In this document: positions 16,897 through 26,199 of the stretch, one piece after another | Position numbering within the stretch: the stretch's first letter is position 1 | Layout: each line of letters begins with the position of its first letter | Assembly: GCA_019414515.1 (NCBI GenBank) | Contig: DXLX01000012.1 | Span: 1-64,000 of the forward strand | Origin: Collinsella sp. | GTDB taxonomy: Bacteria > Actinomycetota > Coriobacteriia > Coriobacteriales > Coriobacteriaceae | Direction of reading: 5' to 3' | DNA length: 64,000 nt | Position numbers and translations under genes: made by a program | The notes under the pieces: generated by a model | Database searches by the model: none | The model's input: only the letters and a program-made list of their open reading frames with translations | What the model was told of the DNA's origin: nothing

Positions 16897-16947
16897 TTTC
16901 CCCAGATAAAACCTGCCAAAATAAATCTGTCCCTTTTTGGCAGGTTA
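16897..16947. repeat. Type V palindrome, copy a, overlapping the larE stop codon
   Basis: CCCAGATAAAACCTGCCAAA continues to CTGTCCCTTTTTGGCAGGTTA; AACCTGCCAAAA pairs with TTTTTGGCAGGTT. On the minus strand it begins TAACCTGCC, where TAA is the stop codon of larE. Related copies are at 19934-19984 and 23956-24006. Confidence 0.85.
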
Positions 16948-17823
16948 CTGGTTCATGTTGCCGTGAATGTAGGGGGTGACCTCGGGGGAGATATGGTCGC
17001 AGCCCAGCTCGCGCAGCGCGGACTCGATGGCGGCGGGCAGCGGGGTTTTGCCCTCGGCATCGACGGCGTTGCCACCGAGGGCAGCAATCTTGGCGACATC
17101 TGCGGGTGCGGCCTCGATATGCATGCAGCCGCCGATTAAGCGCGCGCGTACCTGTGCCAGATCAAGATCGTGCAGGTAATCCTCGCAGGCGCGGATTAAA
17201 TCGACCTTCTCGCGCGTAAGCTCCTCGCCCGTGGGGACGCGGGTGGCAAGACATGCTCCCGCCGGCAGGTTCCAAACGGGATAGCCCCATGCGCGCAGCA
17301 GCTCGCGCTCTTCGTCCTTGGTAAAGCCGACCTCCATAAGGGGTGAGCGTACGCCGAGCTCTTCTGCCGCACGCATGCCGGGGCGGTAGTCACCGCGATC
17401 GCTTGCATTGCTGCCATCGATGACGGTGGGAAAGCCGAGCGACTTGGCGTGGTTGACGATGGCGGTAAAGCCGGCGTGCTTGCAGTGGTAGCAGCGATTA
17501 GCATCGTTGCAGCCTACTTGGGGGAGCTGCAGCTGATCCACCGAAAGATTGAGCACGGGGAGCTTAAAATGCGGCCCCTCATTGGCCTGCCCATCAACGG
17601 ACTGCTCAAACGAAGCCTGCTCGGGCGTGCCGATGAGCGGCGTGGTGAGATGGACGAGGAGGGTATTGGTAGGCATGACGCGGGCGCATACGGCGGCCAA
17701 AAAGCTGCTGTCAACGCCGCCGGAAAACCCGATAGCCACGCGCCCGTATGCCAAAAGCAGCTGCTCGAGCGTCGTGAGTTTGTCCTGAAGCTCCTCTGCA
17801 GGTGCAGTAGTGTCTGAAAGCAT
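16945..17823 (-). CDS. larE: ATP-dependent sacrificial sulfur transferase LarE
   Basis: 292-residue PP-loop protein. LarE adenylylates the pyridinium dicarboxylate precursor of the nickel-pincer nucleotide cofactor and donates sulfur. Seen: PP-loop SGGVDSS (about 34-40), NRCYHCKHAGF, and the sulfur-donor region NLPAGACLATRVPTGEE, whose Cys corresponds to the sacrificial cysteine of the family. The ATG is preceded by AAGGAT. No larA, larB or larC is within the window, so the cofactor pathway, if present, is encoded elsewhere, or this member serves another sulfur-transfer role. The stop codon coincides with the start of a repeat. Confidence 0.88.
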   Translation of the reverse strand: MLSDTTAPAEELQDKLTTLEQLLLAYGRVAIGFSGGVDSSFLAAVCARVMPTNTLLVHLTTPLIGTPEQASFEQSVDGQANEGPHFKLPVLNLSVDQLQLPQVGCNDANRCYHCKHAGFTAIVNHAKSLGFPTVIDGSNASDRGDYRPGMRAAEELGVRSPLMEVGFTKDEERELLRAWGYPVWNLPAGACLATRVPTGEELTREKVDLIRACEDYLHDLDLAQVRARLIGGCMHIEAAPADVAKIAALGGNAVDAEGKTPLPAAIESALRELGCDHISPEVTPYIHGNMNQ

Positions 17824-17990
17824 GAAACGATCCTTACCATTGAGTACTCGGTCGAAAACTATAATCCTACCGGGCTGCCTGTCATAAGACTTCCGCTTAT
17901 GTAACGAAAGTGCAATATGCTATATACGTTATATACAAGTTTGTAAAGTGCGGTAGAGTGGCGGTAATGCAATCCGGTGAGGGGGCCGAT

Positions 17991-18641
17991 ATGATCAAGG
18001 CTGTTATTTTTGACATGGACGGAACGCTGGTCGATACCGAGCGTTTAGGCATCAAGGCATGGAAGGCGGGCGCTGCCGAGCTGGGGATCGCGATTGATGA
18101 TGCTCTGATCCATCAGTTTATCGGCCGCACGCTGCCCGATGTCATGGACATCCTTGATGAACATTACGGTAGTCGCGAAACCGCCGAGGCGATCTATGTC
18201 CGCCACAAGGAGATTCGCGACGAGATAGTCAAGACCGAACTGGAGCTTAAGGCCGGCGCCGCCGAGTGTCTAGACGAGCTGCTGGCTGCGGGCTATCACG
18301 TGGGCCTTGCGACGTCGTCGCGCCACGTTACGGCGGAGCGCAACCTTAAGATGGTCGGCCTCTTTGACAAGTTTGAAACGGTGACCTGTGGCGAGGACGT
18401 CGTGCACGGCAAGCCCAACCCCGAGATGTATCTGCTTGCCTGCGAGCGCGCGGGCTTCGCTCCCGAGGAATGTGCCGTGGTCGAGGATTCGCGCAACGGC
18501 TGCGTCTCGGGCATCACGGCCGGCTGCCACGTCTTTGCCGTCCCCGATATCGTGCCGCTGCCGCAGGACGTGGTGGATGGCTGCGAGGCCGTGCTCGATA
18601 CGCTGTTCGACTCGACGGCGGCGGTCAAGGCCGTGCGCTAG
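17991..18641 (+). CDS. HAD-superfamily hydrolase, beta-phosphoglucomutase-like
   Basis: 216-residue cytoplasmic phosphatase or phosphomutase of HAD subfamily IA. Motif I is FDMDGTLVDTE (near residues 8-18), motif II the Thr/Ser in GLATSSRH, motif III the Lys in HGKPNPEMYLLA, and motif IV VVEDSRNG. The small helical cap follows motif I. The substrate cannot be told; sugar phosphates are usual. The start at 17991 lies after GTGAGGGGG; earlier in-frame ATGs (17910, 17967) have weaker sites. It ends before a 20-bp bidirectional terminator shared with the LacI-type gene. Confidence 0.9.
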   Translation: MIKAVIFDMDGTLVDTERLGIKAWKAGAAELGIAIDDALIHQFIGRTLPDVMDILDEHYGSRETAEAIYVRHKEIRDEIVKTELELKAGAAECLDELLAAGYHVGLATSSRHVTAERNLKMVGLFDKFETVTCGEDVVHGKPNPEMYLLACERAGFAPEECAVVEDSRNGCVSGITAGCHVFAVPDIVPLPQDVVDGCEAVLDTLFDSTAAVKAVR

Positions 18642-18680
18642 ACAATTGCGGAGCTGAAACGAACAATCGGTTGACTTTGC

Positions 18681-18728
18681 GCTTAAGCAAAAGAGGCCCG
18701 GCAATGGTCGGGCCTCTTTTGCTTAAGC
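18681..18728. terminator. Bidirectional terminator, HAD / LacI genes
   Basis: A perfect 20-bp stem (GCTTAAGCAAAAGAGGCCCG and complement) with an 8-base loop and internal A/T tracts, between the convergent stops at 18641 and 18755. Confidence 0.92.
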
Positions 18729-18754
18729 GGCGTTTTGGCATACTGACCGACGTG

Positions 18755-19867
18755 CTATAGGTATGCGCCTAGGTTGATGGCGGTGGCTTCGGCTTGGCTG
18801 CTCGCCTGGGTACTGGCGCGCTCCAAGAGGAACGGCCGCACGAGTTCCTGACGGTTGATGTCCTCGGCGGCTGTGACCGCAGTAACGGTTCTCGCTGCGG
18901 AACCAATGCGGATGTGCTTGGTTTTTGCCGGCTCCTTGTTCTCGATTTGCTCCATGAGCAGCTGGACACCCTTGCGGCCAATCTCGTAGCCCGGGGGTGC
19001 CACCGTGGTGAGGGGGACCGACCCGCTCCATGCAAGCGGGTTGCCGTCGCAGCCGGCCACGCGAACCTGTTCGGGGACGGAGATGCCTTTGTCGGTCAAC
19101 GCCGAGATAACGCCCGAGGCCAATACATCGGTAAGGCCGATGACAAAATCGGGACGCTCGCCGGTAGAGCGCTTGGCAATCTGAGCGCCGATGCTGTAAC
19201 CATCGGCAGCGGTATTCCATTCTCCGGCGTCAATGACCTCAATTTTGATATCGGGATGCAGGACGAGGGCCTTATGAATGCCAAGTACGCGCAGGGTGAG
19301 CTGCATAAATGCCGCTCTGCCCACAACGGTGATATGGCGCGCGCCGCGGGTGATGGCGAGCTCGGCGATAATGCGCCCTTGCGCCTCGTTGTCGGCGGCC
19401 ACGTAGTAACCGGGTTCGGGGCAGTGGATGTCCAGATGGACGATCGGCACGGGCATCTTGGTCATTGCGGGGTGCCAATCGGGGGACGCCATAGGCTGAA
19501 CCATGACGCCGGACATCTGCGTGCCCATAAAATAGCGCAGGTAGTGGTCCTCGAGGATGTCGTCGTTATCGGCGTTGGCGATGAGCAGGTCATAGCCGTG
19601 CTTGCGGGCCTCGTTATGGGCGCCGCTGGCAATTTGGAGCGAGAAGCCATGGTCGAGACGGGGGAGGACCAGGCCAAAGGACTTGGTGGCGCCGCCCGCG
19701 AGCTGACGAGCACTTTGGTTGGGCAGGTAGCCAAGGCGATTGATGGTCTCGTTGATGAGCTTGAGGGTCTCGGGGCGCAGCTTTTCGGGGTGGTTGAGCG
19801 CGTTGGATACCGTGCCCAGCGAGACTCCTGCCTCGCGCGCGACGTCGCTGATTTTTACCTTTGCCAT
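18755..19867 (-). CDS. LacI-family transcriptional regulator
   Basis: 370-residue DNA-binding repressor or activator. The N-terminal helix-turn-helix ISDVAREAGVSLGTVSNALN and hinge NRLGYLPNQSARQLAGG are typical. A periplasmic-binding-protein-like effector domain follows (SFGLVLPRLDHGF to about residue 330) with the C-terminal TTVAPPGYEIGRKGVQLL. The inducer, probably a sugar, cannot be read. The last 40 residues (SAARTVTAVTAAEDINRQEL onward) extend past the usual end. The start at 19867 follows AAAGGGG. A TACAAT -10 lies 46 bases upstream. No sugar-use operon is adjacent, so its regulon is probably elsewhere or autoregulatory. Confidence 0.92.
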   Translation of the reverse strand: MAKVKISDVAREAGVSLGTVSNALNHPEKLRPETLKLINETINRLGYLPNQSARQLAGGATKSFGLVLPRLDHGFSLQIASGAHNEARKHGYDLLIANADNDDILEDHYLRYFMGTQMSGVMVQPMASPDWHPAMTKMPVPIVHLDIHCPEPGYYVAADNEAQGRIIAELAITRGARHITVVGRAAFMQLTLRVLGIHKALVLHPDIKIEVIDAGEWNTAADGYSIGAQIAKRSTGERPDFVIGLTDVLASGVISALTDKGISVPEQVRVAGCDGNPLAWSGSVPLTTVAPPGYEIGRKGVQLLMEQIENKEPAKTKHIRIGSAARTVTAVTAAEDINRQELVRPFLLERASTQASSQAEATAINLGAYL

Positions 19868-19912
19868 AGCGGCCCCTTTGATGCGTTTCAAGTACGAGTC
19901 AGATTGTAGCAT

Positions 19913-19918
19913 CGCCCG
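19913..19918 (-). promoter_or_regulatory. Candidate -10 element (TACAAT) for the LacI gene
   Basis: The minus strand reads TACAAT 46 bases upstream of the LacI start. The -35 would fall near the type V repeat at 19934. Confidence 0.4.
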
Positions 19919-19933
19919 TCCCCAGGGTGTCAA

Positions 19934-19984
19934 AACCTACCAATTAGGGGCAGGTTTATTTTGGCAGGTTTTATCTGGGCAAAC
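19934..19984. repeat. Type V palindrome, copy b
   Basis: Same family as 16897-16947 and 23956-24006 but in the opposite orientation and with one arm degraded (AACCTACCAATTAGGGGCAG). It lies in the divergent spacer between the LacI gene and the second binding-protein gene, not at a stop codon. Confidence 0.75.
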
Positions 19985-19996
19985 ACCGGAGTCCAG

Positions 19997-20034
19997 ACCA
20001 CACAAAGGTGCCTGTCCCCCTTTGTGGTGGTTTT
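19997..20034. repeat. Small palindrome, type VI copy
   Basis: ACCACACAAAGGTGCCTGTC followed by CCCCTTTGTGGTGGTTTT. Near-identical to 51931-51969 and 21685-21720. Its T tail could allow terminator function on the plus strand. Confidence 0.75.
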
Positions 20035-20112
20035 GGCGCGGCTGGGCTGCGCGTTAAACGGTGGAGTGTCTACAATGGAAGCCGCTTTGAACGTAGATTG
20101 AAAGGCTTTGGT

Positions 20113-20994
20113 ATGACTCGCGCTGTTTCTCGTCGTGATTTCCTGGGTTTGATCGCCGGTGCTGCAATGGTTGCGGCGAGCGGTTGCGCTAGCAGTGGCG
20201 CTGACAAGGGCTCTGCCGCTGGTTCTGCTGCGGTTGCGGGCGACGATATCAAGGGCGCCAAGCTCACCTTTGTGGGCGACGATGCCTTTGCGCCCTATCG
20301 CTATCTGGAGACGCAGTCGGACGGCAAGCAGAAGGTTGTCGGCCTGGACATCGCTATCGCTGACGAGATGGCCTCGCGCTTGGGCTTTTCTTACGACTTT
20401 GAGCCGCAGGACTTTGCCGCCACGCTTGCATCGGTGCAGAGCGATGACAAGGCCTTTACCATGGCGATGAGCTCCAACGAAGAGCGCGAGCAGACCTACG
20501 ACTTCACGCGCGGCTACTATCAGCCGCTTGTGGGCGTTCTCACGCTCGGCGGCGATCCCGTCAAGCGCGTTGAGGACCTCGCCGGCAAGTCTATCGCCTG
20601 CACCACCGGTACCGTGCAGAACAAGTTCATCGCCAAGGTCATGCCCGATGCTGATATTCACACGTACGACGGTGGCGACCAGTGCCTGCAAGAGGTGCTC
20701 GCCGGGCGCATCGATGCCTACCTGTGTGACGGCGCCGAGGGCCAGTCCATGCGCGATGCGAATGAGGGCCTGGTGCTGGGCCTGCTCGATCGCTCCGAGA
20801 CGAGCGATCACGTGGGCGTGTACCGCCTGATGGCCAAGAAGGGTGCCGGATTTGTCGCGACGCTTGACGAGTGCATCGGCGAGATGCTCGAGGACGGCAC
20901 CATCGATGACTGCATCAAGCAGTATGTGGGCGCCGACTTCATGTGGAACGGCGACTATTCCGCTTCCGGTACGTCGACGGTTGCCGGAAAATAG
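20113..20994 (+). CDS. Amino acid ABC transporter, substrate-binding lipoprotein (second)
   Basis: 293-residue family-3 solute-binding protein. The leader carries SRRDFLGLIAGAAM (twin-arginine-like) and the lipobox ASGC, then a Gly/Ala/Ser linker resembling that of the first transporter's binding protein. The mature part starts KLTFVGDDAFAPYRYLE, with VVGLDIAIADEMASRLGF as the ligand-domain opening. The start at 20113 is the only Met close to a plausible site (AAAGG) and signal peptide. TACAAT at 20071-20076 is a likely -10. It forms a two-gene unit with the following permease; no ATPase gene is attached. Confidence 0.92.
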   Translation: MTRAVSRRDFLGLIAGAAMVAASGCASSGADKGSAAGSAAVAGDDIKGAKLTFVGDDAFAPYRYLETQSDGKQKVVGLDIAIADEMASRLGFSYDFEPQDFAATLASVQSDDKAFTMAMSSNEEREQTYDFTRGYYQPLVGVLTLGGDPVKRVEDLAGKSIACTTGTVQNKFIAKVMPDADIHTYDGGDQCLQEVLAGRIDAYLCDGAEGQSMRDANEGLVLGLLDRSETSDHVGVYRLMAKKGAGFVATLDECIGEMLEDGTIDDCIKQYVGADFMWNGDYSASGTSTVAGK

Positions 20995-21021
20995 CGAGCC
21001 GGTGAGGCGCGCGCCAAGGGC

Positions 21022-21675
21022 ATGCTGATGAAGTTTGAACTGCTAGAACCATATATACCGATGTTTATGAGCGGCCTGGTCGTGACCTGTCAGGTGACGG
21101 CCGCCGCGCTGGCCATAGCACTCGTCCTGGGCTTTCTCATTGCCGTGCTCAAGGTTTTGCCCTGTCGCCCATTGCGTGCGGTGCTCAACTTCTACACCTC
21201 TATCTTTCGCGGCGTGCCGCTCATCGTGTTACTTTTTTTGGCGTACTTTGCGACGCCGCAGCTCACAGGCTTCAAAATTTCGATGTTTGCCGCCGGTGCC
21301 ATTACACTGGGGCTCAACGGCTCAGCGACGGTGTCCGAGACGGTGCGCGGTGGTATCGAGGGCGTTGACCGGGGGCAGTACGATGCCGCTCGGGCCATCG
21401 GGCTTCGTTATGTTCCCATGATGCGCAAGATCATCGTTCCGCAGGCGATGCGCTCGATTGCCCCTGCTCTGGTCAACGAAGTGATCACGGTCCTCAAGAG
21501 CTCCTCGCTGGTGGCAACCATCGGCCTGATGGATATGATGCGCGCCGCCCAGAGCGTGCAGGCGCTCACCTATCGAGCCTTTGAACCGTTTTTAGTGGTG
21601 GCCGTGGTCTACTACGTCATTGTTATGGCACTCACGGCCCTGGGCAATCGGCTCGAACGCCGCCTGCGTCCCTAG
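21022..21675 (+). CDS. Amino acid ABC transporter, permease (second)
   Basis: 217-residue HisM/GlnP-type membrane subunit. Five or so hydrophobic segments, and the coupling loop GQYDAARAIGLRYVPMMRKI followed by VPQAMRSIAPALVNEVITVLKSSSL. Two near-adjacent ATGs (21022, 21028) are possible starts. It lies 27 bases after the binding-protein gene. The cognate ATPase is not in this cluster, since glmS follows, so it must borrow one; the ATPase at 12491 is a candidate. Confidence 0.92.
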   Translation: MLMKFELLEPYIPMFMSGLVVTCQVTAAALAIALVLGFLIAVLKVLPCRPLRAVLNFYTSIFRGVPLIVLLFLAYFATPQLTGFKISMFAAGAITLGLNGSATVSETVRGGIEGVDRGQYDAARAIGLRYVPMMRKIIVPQAMRSIAPALVNEVITVLKSSSLVATIGLMDMMRAAQSVQALTYRAFEPFLVVAVVYYVIVMALTALGNRLERRLRP

Positions 21676-21684
21676 GGGAGTGCC

Positions 21685-21720
21685 AACCACAGCAAAGGTG
21701 CCTGTTACCGTTGTGGTGGT
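21685..21720. repeat. Small palindrome, type VI copy
   Basis: AACCACAGCAAAGGTGCCTG followed by TTACCGTTGTGGTGGT, an imperfect inverted repeat beginning 10 bases after the permease stop. Variant of the copies at 19997 and 51931. Confidence 0.65.
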
Positions 21721-21735
21721 AGGGTGTGTGCATCG

Positions 21736-21796
21736 AGTGGTATCCAGTTTAAGATACCACTTCTGGTATATCAGCTTGCGTTTGTGTGAGTACAAT
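21736..21796 (+). promoter_or_regulatory. glmS promoter region with 9-bp inverted repeat operator candidate
   Basis: AGTGGTATC (21736-21744) and GATACCACT (21753-21761) are perfect inverted arms 8 bases apart, followed by a further CTGGTATATCAG (21764-21775). TACAAT (21791-21796) is the likely -10. GGTAT-type half-sites are common for GntR/HutC regulators of amino sugar genes, so an amino-sugar-responsive operator is a reasonable inference. A short hairpin GCGCCCGTCGTGCGTGGGCG with TTTT (about 21821-21843) lies in the leader and could attenuate. Confidence 0.45.
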
Positions 21797-21870
21797 ACTC
21801 GGACGTTATACGTCTCAGCGCCCGTCGTGCGTGGGCGTTTTGCAGTCACGCGAGCGAAGGGATTTATCCT

Positions 21871-23718
<1,848 letters not shown>

Positions 23719-23723
23719 TTGTT

Positions 23724-23871
23724 GTTCCGCCGTTCTGCCGAACGGCGGACCGGTCGACGCTGCGCGAGCCGCATTCACGCCAATCTGACGTTCAATTTCG
23801 AGGGCGCGACCAGAAGGTCAGCGCCCTCTCATTTCACGTCACCTTGGCGCAAATGCGGCTCGCTCACTGTT
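23724..23871 (+). repeat. Type II palindromic repeat, copy b, after glmS
   Basis: 148 bases. It begins with the hairpin GTTCCGCCGTTC-TGC-CGAACGGCGGA, then GACGCTGCGCGAGCCGCATT, an inner hairpin (GAGGGCGCGACC / GGTCAGCGCCCTC) and the closing arm AAATGCGGCTCGCTCACTG. It differs from the inverted copy at 28153-28300 at about eight positions by eye. It starts 5 bases after the glmS stop codon. Confidence 0.88.
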
Positions 23872-23911
23872 GACGACTGACATCGAGTGCTCTGTTGTCG
23901 AAACGCACCAA

Positions 23912-23953
23912 CAACAAGGCCCGGCTCCGTTGTGGCGGAGTCGGGCCTTGTTG
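23912..23953. terminator. Bidirectional terminator, glmS / gntR
   Basis: An 18-bp stem with one mismatch (CAACAAGGCCCGGCTCCG against its complement) and a 6-base loop, between convergent genes. Confidence 0.75.
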
Positions 23954-23955
23954 CA

Positions 23956-24006
23956 TTTGCCCAGATAAAACCTGCCGAAATAAACCTGTCCCTTTTTGGC
24001 AGGTTA
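23956..24006. repeat. Type V palindrome, copy c, overlapping the gntR stop codon
   Basis: GCCCAGATAAAACCTGCCGA continues to CTGTCCCTTTTTGGCAGGTTA. On the minus strand it begins TAACCTGCC, where TAA is the stop codon of the GntR gene, exactly as copy a does for larE. Confidence 0.88.
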
Positions 24007-24705
24007 GCGGAGCTTGCTGGTCTCGAAATACTTGGGATATTGGTCCAGGACCTCGGTCTGGTTGCGAAACATCATATGCAGGTGCTTGCTGACCAAAAAG
24101 CTCGCCTCGATGGGGTCGCGGCCGGCGATGGCGCGGCGGATTTGCTTGTGCTCGTTAACAATCTCCTGATTGTCGAGCCTCTGCGTGGCGGCGCGCAGCC
24201 AGCGGAAGCGCTCCAGGTCGGCATTGGTCGCCTCGAGCCACGACCACACGGTGCTGCGGCACGCGATGCTAAAGATCATGCGGTGCATGAGGTTGTCGCT
24301 TAAAAAGAATCCGATGCGATCCTCTTCGGCCATGGCCTTTTCCTGCAGCGCGATGGCTCGGTCGAGCTGCTCGATGCCTGCCGAGGTGGCACGGGCGCAG
24401 CACTCCACAATCACCTGTTTTTCCAGGTGTTCGCGAATGTAGCAGGCGCTCTCGGCAAAGGTGAGGTTGATGGGCGAGACATAGGTGCCGCTTTGGGGCA
24501 CGGTGCGCACCAGGCTCTCTTGCGCCAGACGCACCAGTGCCTCGCGCACAGGGGTGCGCCCCATATCCAGGTCGTCGCAAAGCTGCTTGACGCCTAGCTT
24601 TTCGCCCGGCTTGTAGTCCAGGTAGACGATTTTGCGTCGAATGGTGTGGTAGGACTGGTCCTGTAGGCTCGTTTCCTGCTCGCCGACGTGCATCGATTCT
24701 TCCAT
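24004..24705 (-). CDS. GntR-family regulator, FadR/FCD type
   Basis: 233-residue transcription factor. The winged helix reads LGVKQLCDDLDMGRTPVREALVRLAQESLV, with the GTYV wing. The C-terminal all-helical FCD domain carries metal-ligand-like residues (DNLMHRMIF, NEHKQIRRAI, KHLHMMF). FCD regulators usually respond to small organic acids. I chose the ATG at 24705 with GAGG upstream; one at 24735 (ten codons longer) lacks a site. It is divergent from the YeiH gene with about 190 bases between, so it may control that gene. Its stop codon is shared with a type V repeat. Confidence 0.9.
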   Translation of the reverse strand: MEESMHVGEQETSLQDQSYHTIRRKIVYLDYKPGEKLGVKQLCDDLDMGRTPVREALVRLAQESLVRTVPQSGTYVSPINLTFAESACYIREHLEKQVIVECCARATSAGIEQLDRAIALQEKAMAEEDRIGFFLSDNLMHRMIFSIACRSTVWSWLEATNADLERFRWLRAATQRLDNQEIVNEHKQIRRAIAGRDPIEASFLVSKHLHMMFRNQTEVLDQYPKYFETSKLR

Positions 24706-24898
24706 AGCGCCTCGCAACTGTTCTATCAAACTCATATGTCAGTTGTTTATTATGCCGCGAACCAGCTCTCCGCGGTGGGTAATTCGGCTGTTGCCCGAGA
24801 ACTATTGCGGCATCTTAGTCTGTATTTGCGCAGGGCTGTGCTCAACATTGCCGTATCATAAGCCGTCGCAAACGTGAAATAGAAAGAAGGAATCTCAT

Positions 24899-25933
24899 AT
24901 GCAACTGGCGAATATCGTACGCGAGCGCTGGAAAGGCGTCTTGTTCTGCCTGATCATCGCCATTCCCGCGACGTTGCTCGGCAAACAAATTGAGGTGGTC
25001 GGCGGTCCGGTATTTGCCATTCTCTTTGGCATGGTCCTGGCGCTCGTCTTTCCCAAGAATCGTCGCGAACAGCTCGCCGCCGGTGTCACCTATACGTCTA
25101 AAAAAGTCTTGCAGTACGCGGTTATCCTGCTTGGCTTTGGCATGAACCTCTCCCAGATTCTGTCCAAGGGCGCCCAGTCGCTGCCGATTATCGTGGCGAC
25201 GATCTCGACCTCGCTTGTCATCGCCGTCGTGCTCTGCCGCGTTATGAACGTGCCGGGCAAGATTGCGACGCTTGTGGGTGTGGGCTCGTCGATTTGCGGC
25301 GGTTCGGCCATCGCTGCGACCGCGCCCGTCATCGATGCCGACGATCGCGAGATTGCCCAAGCCATTTCGGTCATCTTCCTGTTTAACGTTATCGCGGCGC
25401 TCGTGTTTCCGACGCTCGGCGGCATGCTCGGGCTGACCAACGAGGGCTTTGGCCTGTTTGCCGGCACCGCCATCAACGACACCTCGTCGGTAACGGCTGC
25501 GGCGAGCGCCTGGGATAGCATGCATCCCGGCGCCAATGTGCTCGAAAGCGCCACAGTGGTTAAGCTCACCAGGACGCTGGCCATTATTCCCATTACATTG
25601 GCTCTCGCATGCTGGCAGATGCATCTGGCGCGCAAGGCCGGCGGCGACGCCAAAAGCACGTTCTCGCTTAAACGTGCGTTTCCCATGTTTGTGTTGTTCT
25701 TTGTGCTGGCGAGCGTGATCACCACGGTGCTTCAGCTTCCTGCGTCCATTACGGCGCCCATCAAGGAGCTGTCGAAGTTCTTTATCGTGATGGCCATGGC
25801 GGCTATTGGCTTTAATACCGATATCGTCGAGCTGGTCAAAAAGGGCGGCAAACCCATCGCGTTGGGCTTTTGCTGCTGGATTGGCATTGCATGCATGAGT
25901 TTGGGAATGCAGCACGTGCTGGGAATCTGGTAG
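24899..25933 (+). CDS. YeiH/UPF0324-family putative sulfate exporter
   Basis: 344-residue polytopic membrane protein with about ten hydrophobic segments. The sequence GSSICGGSAIAATAPVI and INDTSSVTAAAS are hallmarks of the YeiH/PSE family, annotated as putative sulfate exporters; the true substrate is unproven. The start at 24899 has GAAGGAA a few bases upstream. It is divergent from a GntR regulator, a common arrangement that suggests regulation by it. A monocistronic gene. Confidence 0.88.
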   Translation: MQLANIVRERWKGVLFCLIIAIPATLLGKQIEVVGGPVFAILFGMVLALVFPKNRREQLAAGVTYTSKKVLQYAVILLGFGMNLSQILSKGAQSLPIIVATISTSLVIAVVLCRVMNVPGKIATLVGVGSSICGGSAIAATAPVIDADDREIAQAISVIFLFNVIAALVFPTLGGMLGLTNEGFGLFAGTAINDTSSVTAAASAWDSMHPGANVLESATVVKLTRTLAIIPITLALACWQMHLARKAGGDAKSTFSLKRAFPMFVLFFVLASVITTVLQLPASITAPIKELSKFFIVMAMAAIGFNTDIVELVKKGGKPIALGFCCWIGIACMSLGMQHVLGIW

Positions 25934-25985
25934 AGAAGTAGCTGATTTGCGTGTTGCGTGCTGGCGAGCGCATACCTGCGGTGGA

Positions 25986-26075
25986 GCGATAGGAGCTCTT
26001 GCGGGTATGGCTTGTCCGCAGGTTGATAGGTCCCGAAGAGCTCTTATCGCCCCGCCAGGATGGCGATGCGGGGCA
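25986..26075. repeat. Inverted repeat with adjoining hairpin
   Basis: Arms GCGATAGGAGCTCTT (25986-26000) and AAGAGCTCTTATCGC (26036-26050) pair with one mismatch around a 35-base interior. GCCCCGC-N12-GCGGGGC (26049-26074) forms an adjacent hairpin. It lies 50 bases after the YeiH stop and may act as its terminator. It resembles the other intergenic palindromes in plan but not in sequence. Confidence 0.6.
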
Positions 26076-26199
26076 ATTCATATACTCGCAGGACGGCGAC
26101 TTTTGCCCTATAGTGTTTGGTGAGTAATATCGTTCAATTTTGAAACATTCGGTCGTGCGACCGTCGGCGGTTGCACGTCGCCGCGGACAGGGGCAAATC

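Noticed and set aside
21797..21870. glmS ribozyme upstream of glmS
   Set aside because: The leader is short and lacks the conserved ribozyme core and cleavage-site context; only a small hairpin is present.
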